DNA of 64,000 bases from Bipolaris cookei (lineage: Eukaryota; Ascomycota; Dothideomycetes; Pleosporales; Pleosporaceae), in the NCBI GenBank assembly GCA_002286855.1, contig NRSV01000020.1:371034-435033 (forward strand). Reading direction: 5' to 3'. Shown in pieces: positions 34,801 to 44,050 of this stretch (its first letter is position 1; each line of letters opens with the position of its first letter). The position numbers and the translations under genes are program-made. A model generated the notes under the pieces. The model was not told the DNA's origin, made no database searches, and saw nothing but the letters and a program-made list of their open reading frames with translations.

Positions 34801-37187
34801 GATCAAGAGGCAAACGGCGAAGCTGGCAGTGCCAACACCACTCTCAACGGTAAGACAGACACTAAAAAGGTGCCAGCCAGCAACAGCCAAGAAGAGACGA
34901 AAGCCGAGGGCGGCGTAAAACTTAGCATCATCATGATGTATCTCCGAGCTATGGGCCCGTGGTATTACTGGGTTGGTGCCACCATTGCTTTCGCTGCAGC
35001 GCAGATTTCTTCCGTCTCTACGAATCTGTGGATTCGCACCTGGGCAAACGCATACGCAGACAAGGGTTACGCGGTAAACGGTAACCACCATCGCTCACCT
35101 GTTACCCATGCCCCAACGCTGAGTGGTGTCGGAACATGCATGAACAGTGGCACTTGCAGCTGGAATTTTCCATTCTTCAGTCAACCGGAGCAGCTTTCGT
35201 ACTCATACAACGCCATGCAGACCACATTCGGGGCCTCTGACCCAGAGGTTAACTCCCTCTACTTCCTTGGTGTCTACGCTATCTTGGGAGTTGTGTTCAT
35301 GTTAATCACGTTCCTGCGCGAGGGCTTCCTTTTCGGTGGTTCACTGGCAGCATCACGACGAGTGCACGAGCGCCTGATCCAAAAGGTTACGCATGCAAAG
35401 TTCCGTTTCTTTGATCAGACTCCCCTCGGTCAACTCATGAACAGATTTTCAAAGGATATCGAGTCTGTCGATCAAGAAGTGGCGCCAGTCGCTATCGGCG
35501 TCGTCCATTGCTTCGCTTCTATCATTACCATTGTTGTTCTTATCTCGGTTATTACGCCTGGATTCTTGATTGCAGCATTCTTCATCTCCATTCTCTACTT
35601 CATGATCGGCAGGTTCTATATCAATTCCTCGCGCGACCTGAAGCGATTAGAATCCGTGCACCGAAGCCCCCTTTATCAGCAATTCGGTGAGACACTATCA
35701 GGCATGACGACTATTCGAGCCTATGGTGACGAGCGACGCTTCATTCGCGAAAACCTCAACAAGATCAATACTCAGCATCGTCCTTTTATCTACTTGTGGG
35801 CCGCTAACAGATGGCTTGCTTTCCGAGTAGACGTAGTTGGCGCTATGGTTGCTTTCTTTTCTGGAGCTTTTGTCGTCCTTAGCGTAGGGCGCATCGATGC
35901 AGGTGCAGCTGGTTTGGCACTTACCTACGCTGTTACTTTTACCGAGAACGTGTTGTGGTTTGTGCGGCTTTACTCCGCCAACGAGCAAAACATGAACTCG
36001 GTCGAGCGCGTCAAAGAATACCTCGATGTAGACCAAGAAGCTCCCTCAGTCATCTCAGCCAACCGACCGCCTTCTAATTGGCCAAGCAAGGGGTCTGTAG
36101 AGTTCATCAACTACAGCACGCGATACCGGGATGATTTTGATCTTGTGTTGAAGAATTTGACCTTCAAGATTCAACCCGGAGAGAAGGTCGGTGTCGTCGG
36201 CAGGACTGGTGCTGGCAAGAGTTCTATGGCACTTGCATTGTTCCGAGCGTTGGAGGCTGAGCAGGGTAAGATTCTGATTGACGATATCGACATTGGGTTG
36301 ATTGGCCTTCATGACTTGCGCGAAAATGTCGTCATGGTACCACAAGGTAAGCTAACTTCTATCTTTTTGAGTATTGCATCTTCTGACACTATCCAGACCC
36401 AACATTGTTCACCGGCACGATTCGAAGCAATCTCGATCCTTTCTCAATTTTCACTGATGAGGAGATTTATACAGCCCTGCACGAGGTCAATCTTATATCG
36501 ACACTTTCACAACCTACATCCGGCACTTCGACGCCTGTAGAGCCTATCCACTCTGGTGCTATTGAGATCCCAGTCCCCACAACCGGCGCCGTCACTACGG
36601 ATGTGAATGCAAGCTATAGTGCTGCCACCACCAACCCTAGTTCCATCCTGGCGAACCGCGACTGGCACCGGGGCGAGACTCAAGAAGATACGGTAGTGGT
36701 AATCCCCAACGGACACACTGCTGACCAAAAGGATGCAGCAGCACAAGCTGCTATGGAAGCCGACAACAAGAACCCGTTCAAGAACCTCAACTCTCCTGTC
36801 TCAGAGTCTGGCTCTAACCTTTCCCAAGGCCAACGCCAACTCCTGTGTCTTGCCCGAGCGCTCCTCAAGGCCCCCAAGGTCCTGCTTATGGACGAAGCCA
36901 CAGCTTCCATCGATTACGCCACCGACGCCAAGATCCAAGAGACTATCCGCCAGATCAAAAACACCACCATCACAATCGCGCATCGTCTCCAGACCATCAT
37001 TGACTACGATAAGGTCCTTGTCCTCGACAGAGGAGAGGTCCTCGAATACGGCCACCCATACGATCTCGTCCGCAAAGACGGCGGCTCTTTCCGCTCCATG
37101 TGCGAAACCAGCGGCGAGCTCGAATCGCTGACTAGCACAGCTAAGACGGCGTACGAAGTCAAGTGCCAAACTGCCGTTACTCAGTAA
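31842..37187 (+). CDS. ABCC (MRP) subfamily ABC transporter, YBT1/VMR1-like
   Basis: Exons 31842-31906, 31989-36346 and 36397-37187 encode 1737 residues. The N-terminus is an extra membrane domain of the MRP type, followed by two membrane-domain/nucleotide-binding-domain halves. The first NBD has Walker A GPTGSGKTSLL near residue 735, signature LSGGQKQR near 841 and Walker B HVLLDDVLSAVD, with Asp where the catalytic Glu is expected. The second NBD has GRTGAGKSSM near 1425, signature LSQGQRQ near 1617 and canonical VLLMDEATASID. So the first site should be hydrolysis-poor and the second active, as in other MRPs. A lysine-rich insert (GKKKKNKSETSKDEDEDEAK) lies in the first membrane domain. 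About 110 residues rich in Thr, Ser and Ala interrupt NBD2 between Q-loop and signature. Yeast relatives sit in the vacuole and export conjugates or drugs; the substrate here is unknown. Confidence 0.92.
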
Positions 37188-37701
37188 TACTTGTTCCCTT
37201 CCATCCTCGTTCTAAAAGTAAGAGAAGAAGTCAGCGTGTCGTGTTTTTTTCTGTTCGCAAGTGGGAATCAACTAAAAGGGATGTGAGCAAAGCGATAACT
37301 GGGTGGCTCTTTGAATTTTACTGTTTTTTTCTACTTTTCCAAATTTGTGTCAATACGGTGTTGTGAAAGGGTGGTTTCTGTCCCTCCTTTCTGGCGGAAT
37401 ACGGGTTTTTGGGCAATGTCACAAGCGCTATAAGTCTTGTACATAGAGAAGCTTAATGCAAATAAAATACGTTGTTAGCATATTCGATTTGTCATGCGAC
37501 CAACGTTATCATAATTCTTGTTTCCAGCTGGTTATTTGTGATTTCTCTCTATGCCAACGCACAAGTAGAAGACTGGTGCTTCATGAGTGGTGCTGCTGCT
37601 CTCGAGAGAATCACAGTAACAAAAAGAACCGACCAAGATGCCTTGCGTACTTTTCTCCTACGTGTTCTGCAGTGAATAAGATAATTCAAAATGGATGTAG
37701 C

Positions 37702-37713
37702 AAAAAAAAAAAA
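37702..37713 (-). terminator. Pol III oligo-T terminator of the tRNA gene
   Basis: A run of 12 A on the plus strand, read as T on the minus strand, lies a few bases past the tRNA 3' end. It is preceded by another six-T run nearer the gene (37718-37722 area). This is the usual RNA polymerase III stop. Confidence 0.75.
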
Positions 37714-37725
37714 GACAAAAAACAA

Positions 37726-37813
37726 GGGCCGAACCGGAGTCGAACCGGTGACTTCGGGAAGACGGTTTTTGGGAGAACTGCAGTCCTACACTCTACCACT
37801 GAGTTACCGGCCC
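37726..37813 (-). tRNA. tRNA-Cys(GCA), intron-containing
   Basis: Read on the minus strand, the 88 bases form a 7-bp acceptor stem (GGGCCGG with TCGGCCC), a D-arm (ACTC AGTGGTAG AGT), an anticodon loop CTGCAGT with anticodon GCA, and a T-arm ACCGG TTCGACT CCGGT. The length exceeds a mature tRNA by about 15 bases, and the anticodon stem pairs properly only if bases after the anticodon loop are removed, so a short intron just 3' of the anticodon is likely. Its exact ends cannot be fixed by eye. The 3' CCA is not encoded, as expected in a eukaryote. Confidence 0.88.
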
Positions 37814-38326
37814 ATTATTGATGACTAATTTTAAAGTAATTAAATCTATAAACTTAAGTCACAACCAGAATCAAATGCAAAAGAAATATGACAAATGTTT
37901 GGAGTGGAAACGAGTAACATATTCGGTATATCGTAAACATGGCACATACGAGGGAAAGGTGGAGTCAGCATTCTATGTAGGACAAAGCCAACCCGGTATC
38001 ATCAAAACATTACACTTTATATGAATCTGTTAAGAATATGTGAGTTCAGTCTAGGTTGGTAGAAGATGCATTAGAGTTTCATGTGGTGGATTGGAAGGTA
38101 CCGCGGTGGTCTGTACTGCGTCCGTGCACACAACAAAGTTATGTTATCGCGCTGTGCACACGTAACAGTAAGATGTGACAATACAATACAGGGCGGCTAC
38201 CCTATATCCTCCCAACAGGTTCTCTCTAGTAGTCATACTATAAAAGGGACCTTGTTTTAACAAATGCATATTAACAATTGCATATTCGGGGTATCAACAA
38301 CAATAACAACAGCACACCATTTCTCC
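37814..38326. other. Intergenic region between tRNA and RAD14
   Basis: About 510 AT-rich bases show no gene. GTGCACAC occurs twice near 38125 and 38155 around a short AT-rich core, which might be a degenerate mobile-element end, but nothing more supports that. Confidence 0.3.
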
Positions 38327-39562
38327 TTAAAACTCCAACTCCTCAACCTCCATCCCACACTCCTCACACCTTTTCTTCGTCATCCCAGTCTCAGGATCAA
38401 GTACGCTCCTCCCCCACTCATGCTCATGGCGATCATACCTACCCTTAATCTTCTGTCCAAACTGCACTCTGTCACTATCACCCGCCAACCGCGCACGCTT
38501 ATACGCCTCAACCCTCGTCCTCTTCTTGAGATCCTCTAGTTTATTCTGAAACTTCTTTTGCTTGCGTTCCTTGCTGACGACTTGTCTTTTCGCGTATTCG
38601 GCGTCGAGGGCCTCGGGGGAGCCCCATTTTGCGGGGCTGAAGGCGTAGGCTTCTACTTGGAGGCGGAGGAAGAGTTGCATGGGGTGGAAGAATTGTTTGT
38701 GGGGATTTGGGCGCTCGAGGTGGGGGAGGAGGTCTTCGTCTTTTAGTTCGGGGTCGGTGAGGAGGTAGTCATCGCGGGCTTCGGTTTTGGTGAGGAGGGA
38801 GTATTTGTCGGGGTGTTTTTCTTTGCAAAGGTTGCAGACGGAGATAGAGAAGGTGTCTTGCCATTTCCAGTCGATTTCTAGGCTAGAGCATTCGCGGCAT
38901 TTGCCTTTTATGTCGCGTTTGCCGTCGCCGTATTTGCCTTTGAAGATGCCGCTTTCGATTTCGGCGTTTTCAGCAGCTTCTAGTAAGGCGGCTTCTTCGT
39001 CTTCCTCTTCTTTGCCATTGACGGTGTTCAAGATGGATATACCAGGTTCGTAGGGTCCCGCTCTGTTTGCGCGTAGCTTTCGCCTTATACGCTCCCTTTC
39101 CCACTCTGTTATTGTCATGCCTTCAGGCTTCTGCTCCTCCTTTGGCTGCCCCTTCCACATGGCCTTGTTATGTGGGTCGTCCGCCGTGCTCAAGAAACCA
39201 CCCTTTGTATCTGTCATCTTACTAAAGTCATACTCGATAAAGTCTGACCTGGCATATTTCTTCGCGGGCTGAATGTAGTCGTTTGACGGAGGCTGTATGA
39301 AGCCATTCTGATCGCGCTTCTGCGGTGATGCGGTGGCGGCGGCATTTCGAATTGTGGATGGAGTCTGTGAGGCTGCAATGGACGAGTATGCGCGCTTCTC
39401 GCCTGTCTTGGGCACCGACAATGATTGTGCTTGTTGCGCAGCAGCCTTTGCCTTCAATCTAGCCTCTTCCATGCGTCTGATCTGCTCTGGAGTAGGAGGG
39501 TTCGGTGGAAGTTTACCCGCTGAGCGAGTCGCTCGCGGTGGCGTTGCCTGGCGTCCGGACAT
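38327..39562 (-). CDS. RAD14: DNA damage recognition protein RAD14 / XPA
   Basis: The protein verifies damage in nucleotide excision repair and recruits ERCC1-XPF (Rad10-Rad1). It is encoded by a single exon of 411 residues. The zinc finger of the XPA core is GKCRECSSLEIDWKW paired with VCNLCKEKHPDKY. It is followed by the conserved DNA-binding part SLLTKTEARDDYLLTDPELK and MQLFLRLQVEAYAFSPAKWG. The N-terminal third is low-complexity with an alanine- and arginine-rich helix (RRMEEARLKAKAAAQQAQ). The C-terminus adds a second CxxC (KKRCEECGMEVEELEF), seen in fungal members. Confidence 0.96.
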   Translation of the reverse strand: MSGRQATPPRATRSAGKLPPNPPTPEQIRRMEEARLKAKAAAQQAQSLSVPKTGEKRAYSSIAASQTPSTIRNAAATASPQKRDQNGFIQPPSNDYIQPAKKYARSDFIEYDFSKMTDTKGGFLSTADDPHNKAMWKGQPKEEQKPEGMTITEWERERIRRKLRANRAGPYEPGISILNTVNGKEEEDEEAALLEAAENAEIESGIFKGKYGDGKRDIKGKCRECSSLEIDWKWQDTFSISVCNLCKEKHPDKYSLLTKTEARDDYLLTDPELKDEDLLPHLERPNPHKQFFHPMQLFLRLQVEAYAFSPAKWGSPEALDAEYAKRQVVSKERKQKKFQNKLEDLKKRTRVEAYKRARLAGDSDRVQFGQKIKGRYDRHEHEWGRSVLDPETGMTKKRCEECGMEVEELEF

Positions 39563-40064
39563 ATTGCAACTACAAGTGGATAGAATGTAGATTTGGTGGA
39601 GTACAACTACTTTGGAGTACTCTCAGGTGATGACTCCAAGAAGAGGGGATCGTGCACACGCGAGTGGCGACTCGTGGTCGTGTAGTAACGTAAGATGACC
39701 GTTCCGGACCCTTGTTCCTGAACGATGATGTACGCCAAGAGATCCGCGATCTGTTCCGTCCGATTCTCGTCCAAAGTCAGTGTTTCACAGATGAAATTTG
39801 CAAAAACATTGTTCGTAAATCACTAATGATGTCAGATTAGGGGTTTAGCTGCGAGAAGGGCGGTTTGCCGCAACACCGTCAGCTTTGCGCCCTTACCAAT
39901 CAACTCACTATGACTCCAAAATGTGGCTGTGTACAATGTGCTTCACAGTGCTAGCCATAACAAACCAGGAACCTTTTAACAGTGTGCCTTCTTAGTACAG
40001 AAGGTTCGCTCGCCGTGGTAGTGTATTTACCACCCTCTCGCCGCTTTCACTTCTCCTTGGTGAA
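39563..40064. promoter_or_regulatory. Divergent region between RAD14 and the peptidyl-tRNA hydrolase gene
   Basis: About 500 bases separate the two start codons and must carry both promoters. I see no distinct site or RNA gene. Confidence 0.4.
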
Positions 40065-41207
40065 ATGCCAGACGCGAGCACACGTGTGCACGTGGCCAGC
40101 CCTACGGCAATGCCGTTAATCCCTGCCACCGATCTGCAAGTTGAAGCCAAAAACACCGAAATTCTAGTGCAAGAAGACAGCGATAACGACAGCGAAACTT
40201 GCAGCGAATTCGAGACACAAAAGACACGCAAACAAATCCGCAGGGAAAAGCACGAACAAAAGAAGAGAAAACAGGCAATTGAACTCGCTGCTGCTGTTTC
40301 CAGTCTCGACATTACTCATAATCAAACACCACACGCAACCAGCAACGGCGCTGCCCACCTATTTCCTCCACCACAACAACCGTCTCAGAGTCGCAAAGAA
40401 AAGCGCAAAGAAAAGATTAAAGAGGAGAAACAACGCCACGACTCAGTATTAACCACTCCCACTGACACCGACGCCGAATCCCCCGCACAGCAAACCTCTC
40501 ACAACCCACCAAAGCAAACTCACTATCTCCCAACCCTCCCACAATCCCTAATGGCGAAGCCCGCCGCCCAAACCGCCTACCCCCTTCTTGTCGCCTCAAT
40601 CGGCAACCCTGGCCCCTCCTTCGCCAACACCCTGCACTCTGCCGGCCATATCGTAACCTCGTACCTCTCCCACGCCAAAAACTACACCCCCTTCCAAAAA
40701 GGCCTCTCAGGTCTCGTATCGCGGCCGCAACCCACACACCTCGCCTTCAGCCTCACGGGTTTCCACCGCGTACCCAGCGACCGCGACATCTACGAAGACT
40801 GGACCTTCTGGCAATCCGCCAGCCTTATGAATGTGAGCGGCAACGGCGTGAAACGCGCGTACAACGAGTGGTTGCGCGAGATACGCCGGGAGGCTGGGGA
40901 AAATGGGGTGCAAGGGCGATTGGTGGTTGTGCATGATGAGTTGGAGTCTGCGCTGGGTAAAGTTACGATTAAGGATGGGGCGGCGAGCGCAAAGGGGCAC
41001 AATGGGATTAAAAGTTGTCAGCAGCAGCTTGGCGGGGTGAAGTGGTGGAGGGTGGGTGTGGGGATTGGGAGGCCCGAGAGTAGGGATCCGAATGTTGTGA
41101 GTAAGTATGTGTTGGGGAAGATGACGGCGTTTCAGAAGGATCAGGTGGAGAGGAGCGCTGTTTCGGTTTTTAAAGCGTTGGAGGATATTGCAGCGGGGAA
41201 TAAGTAG
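40065..41207 (+). CDS. PTH1: Peptidyl-tRNA hydrolase (PTH1 family) with long N-terminal extension
   Basis: The enzyme cleaves peptidyl-tRNA released by stalled ribosomes. A single exon encodes 380 residues. The catalytic domain begins near residue 172: LLVASIGNPGPSFANTLHSA has the Asn (181) and catalytic His (191) with the ten-residue spacing of the family. RLVVVHDELE supplies the catalytic Asp, and ASAKGHNGIKS, WWRVGVGIGRP and YVLGKM follow. The roughly 165 residues before it are unusual. They are acidic and serine-rich, then strongly basic (QIRREKHEQKKRKQ and KEKRKEKIKEEK), with no domain I know. An in-frame ATG at residue 163 (MAKPAAQTAYP) would give an enzyme of normal length. The extension could be a nuclear or ribosome-binding tail, or the start may be mis-set. 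Confidence 0.88.
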   Translation: MPDASTRVHVASPTAMPLIPATDLQVEAKNTEILVQEDSDNDSETCSEFETQKTRKQIRREKHEQKKRKQAIELAAAVSSLDITHNQTPHATSNGAAHLFPPPQQPSQSRKEKRKEKIKEEKQRHDSVLTTPTDTDAESPAQQTSHNPPKQTHYLPTLPQSLMAKPAAQTAYPLLVASIGNPGPSFANTLHSAGHIVTSYLSHAKNYTPFQKGLSGLVSRPQPTHLAFSLTGFHRVPSDRDIYEDWTFWQSASLMNVSGNGVKRAYNEWLREIRREAGENGVQGRLVVVHDELESALGKVTIKDGAASAKGHNGIKSCQQQLGGVKWWRVGVGIGRPESRDPNVVSKYVLGKMTAFQKDQVERSAVSVFKALEDIAAGNK

Positions 41208-41526
41208 ATGATGCTGTTAGAGTGTGCATAGGATGGTGTTGTTGTTGTTGTTGGCATTTTTTTGAGGCGTTTGGGGCATGATACCCAGTTAGATGTTAGA
41301 CGAGTGTATCCCAATGTATGCATGGAACATTGAACGAATGAATTTAAGATGGATTCCGTAAGTGAAAAGCATGCAAAGGTATCGTGTAGTCTCCAAATAA
41401 GTTACCCCTGGTGTAAAAGGTGACTTTAATTGACAAAGTGCTTGCCGGCAAATCACAACAGAAAGACAGGCCAGAGCATAGTGAGACGTGCGCCGCCAAC
41501 TCCAACACTGCAATTAAAAGTATGTA

Positions 41527-43456
41527 TCAACACTTCGTAGCAGCTTGCTTCCTCAGTTTCCTCCTCTCCTCTAACCTTTTCCTCGGATCCCGATCACGGA
41601 CTTGGTTTCGGTCGTTCTTGACATCTGTGGATCCTTCTGCATGACGTGTCGTGACCTTGCTATCGTCGATTTTGGGGTCGGTACGGGGTTGGCGAGAACT
41701 GCTGTCAGTATTCCTCAACACCTCGTCTTTTGATGTGCTGTAGTTATGTTTGGCTTCTTTTTTGGGCTGTGATGACGTTGCTTCGAGCTCTGAAATATAG
41801 GTAGCCTCTTCGGTCGCACGGTCCCTTCGCCTTTGGGGTTCTGCCTTTTGCACACTCTTCTCCGACACGACAGCTCTTTCTTGAGATTGGGTTGTCTCTG
41901 TTTTCCTGTCGTTTAAGATAGATTTTGACACCCGGTTTTTCTTTTGTGGGGGATTCCATTCGGGCCTTGTGTATGGCTGGCCTGTAGAAATAGGCATGGC
42001 CATTTTGTCCATATGTCCTATCGGGCTGTCATTGTGCACATCTAGCCATAGGTCGTCGCTGGGCGGTGACGGCATCGGTAGTGGACTGGATGGTTGGATC
42101 GCGGCCATCGATTTGGGAGTATGGCTCTCTTTTGTCGGTTCAGATCTATGAATCTTCAATGGTGACTTTGGTGGTTTCTCCTGAGTGGATGCGAGCGCTT
42201 TTTCCAGGGTAACCTCGAAACGACGGGGCGACTTTCCCAGTGTGGAGGTTTCTCCTTCTGCAGTGCCAAATCTAGAAGGGACGATTGGTCGATTCAATGT
42301 ATCAGGAATAGTACCGCGGCGGACACGACGAGACGTCGGCGATGTGTTCTCTTTGGTAGATGATGCCATGCTGTTGGATGGGGCGAATGAGTTGTCCAAG
42401 TCCAATCCACGCAAAGGAGGTCGTGAAACGTCTTTGGCTCCATCCTCATAGATTTCAAAAGGTGTCTTGCTTGGTGGTAGCCCTGACGAAGGCGCAGAGC
42501 TTGAGCCCCTCAGAACTGCCAATCGTGACTTGAGGGATGCAATTTCGATGCTTGATGACATGTTTTCCGACATGGCCTTGCGAAGGCGCTCCTGGAGGTC
42601 CTTGTTCTGCTGCTCTAGTTCCACCTCACGCTGCTTATACCGCTTGCGCTCCTGTTCCAGTTTGGCCACTAGTTCGGTTACTTCACTATCTTTCTTCATG
42701 GCGAACTTCTTTGCAAGTTGCTGCTTGGCAATGACCTTCTTCATCTCCTTCTCGCTCTTGTCCGCATAGCTCTCGTACTGCTCCTTCCAGTATTTTCCCG
42801 ACTCAGAGCGCGGGGCTCCTAGATCGATTGTGATATCGCTATCGTCTCGCGCTTTGGGCCTTTGACCCGATTTTGGCTGGGTAGTCGTGCGTGCGTCCAG
42901 CAGGGCTTCGGTGAGGCGAGTGCGCGGCCGTGTTTCGCTCTCGGGGTCGAGCTTTAACTGCGTACCAGGAGTCCAAGGGCTCGGAAACTTGCCTGGGCAG
43001 TCGTTGGGTATTCCGCTCCTGCCAATGTTACCGCGCTTGCCCTCGTTGTCCACTACTTGCGAGCCAAATGACACTTGCTTGCGCCCCTTGCTGGCGGTGC
43101 CTGGTGTCATAAGGATGCCGCCCGGCTGTTTTGACGGCGATATGGGCGGGCCATTCTCCTTAGGCGCTGGAAGCACGAAGGCTTTGGCGTTTGCTGCGTC
43201 TATCTTCGCCTTTCTCTCTGTTTTCTTTGATGCATCGTCGGCATCCTCGGGCGCAGGGGTCCCGAATATGGCGTGCTTGAAGGCCTTGACAGCGAATTGG
43301 TGGGCTGGTGTCTCTGGTGGCTCAATGAAGGTGGACTCGTAGTTGTTTTCTTTTATTGTTAGCAGATCTCGGCCGGCGCGCACGACAATGTGACGAACCA
43401 GGCTGCAGGTCCTCTATTACGTTAGTAATACGTGGACCAGTAATCCACGAAAACAT
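41527..43456 (-). CDS. cut12: Cut12-type spindle pole body protein
   Basis: The open frame from about 43383 to 41527 encodes about 618 residues. The N-terminal part has the fungal motif EPPETPAHQFAVKAFKHAIF. The central Cut12 domain starts YWKEQYESYADKSEKEMKKV and runs into a long coiled coil (VTELVAKLEQERKRYKQREV). The rest is proline-, serine- and charge-rich and looks disordered. In fission yeast Cut12 sits at the spindle pole body and controls Plo1 polo kinase. The true start is unclear. An ATG at 43456 reads MFSWITGPR, a start I associate with this family, but it is in another frame and I cannot place a convincing intron between it and the main frame. The 5' end is therefore provisional. 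Confidence 0.8.
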
Positions 43457-44050
43457 GGCGACGTGACTGTTTGATTGCGGTGTAGGGGCTAGGGTATGAA
43501 GGAGGTGAGGAGCAGTAGTAGTGGTAGTGGTGAGGGTGGTCTTGGCTGGAACAAGGATTGTGTTTGTTTGGCGGCTTGTTTACTTGCTGAAAACAAGGGC
43601 TTTGGAGGCTACCAGTCAAAAGACCTAACACAATACAAGTCACACATGAAAGAAACAGGTATTAACACATTCTAAGACGATATGTGACCACCTTGAGGCT
43701 CATTCTCGTAAAGATTCAAGTCGCGATGCTGTTGGTTGGGGCTCCTGCCGTGGTCGAGGCACGGGGAAGTCGCGTCTGGCGGCTGAAGTTGGGCCTGCAG
43801 GGATGACGCGGAACGGTCCCAGGATGGCGGGGCTCGCCAACATATCGCCCCCACCGACCGCTACTTCATACCTGCGCATGCGCTGGCCGCAAACTTTCTA
43901 CATTCCGTCATACCCCATCCCCTTTCGCTGCCGTGTTAACCACTCGAAATGTCTGCAGTGTGAAGGGCAGCAGCCATGGCTGCTAGTCTATCCGTATCCG
44001 TCAATACCCCATGTATGACGGCCCATTCAATCATCCACCAGTAGCCCACT
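43457..44050. promoter_or_regulatory. Divergent region between cut12 and GCN2
   Basis: About 590 bases between divergent genes hold both promoters and leaders. The stretch near 43500-43545 is rich in GGTGAGGAG-type purine runs. I see no other element. Confidence 0.35.

Noticed and set aside
32227..36540. Taking the ABC transporter as starting at 32227 and ending at 36540
   Set aside because: The reading frame extends upstream to an exon beginning at 31842, and an intron at 36347-36396 joins it to the second half of NBD2 ending at 37187.
38100..38170. GTGCACAC direct repeats as a transposon end
   Set aside because: Only eight bases repeat, with no duplication or coding remnant nearby.
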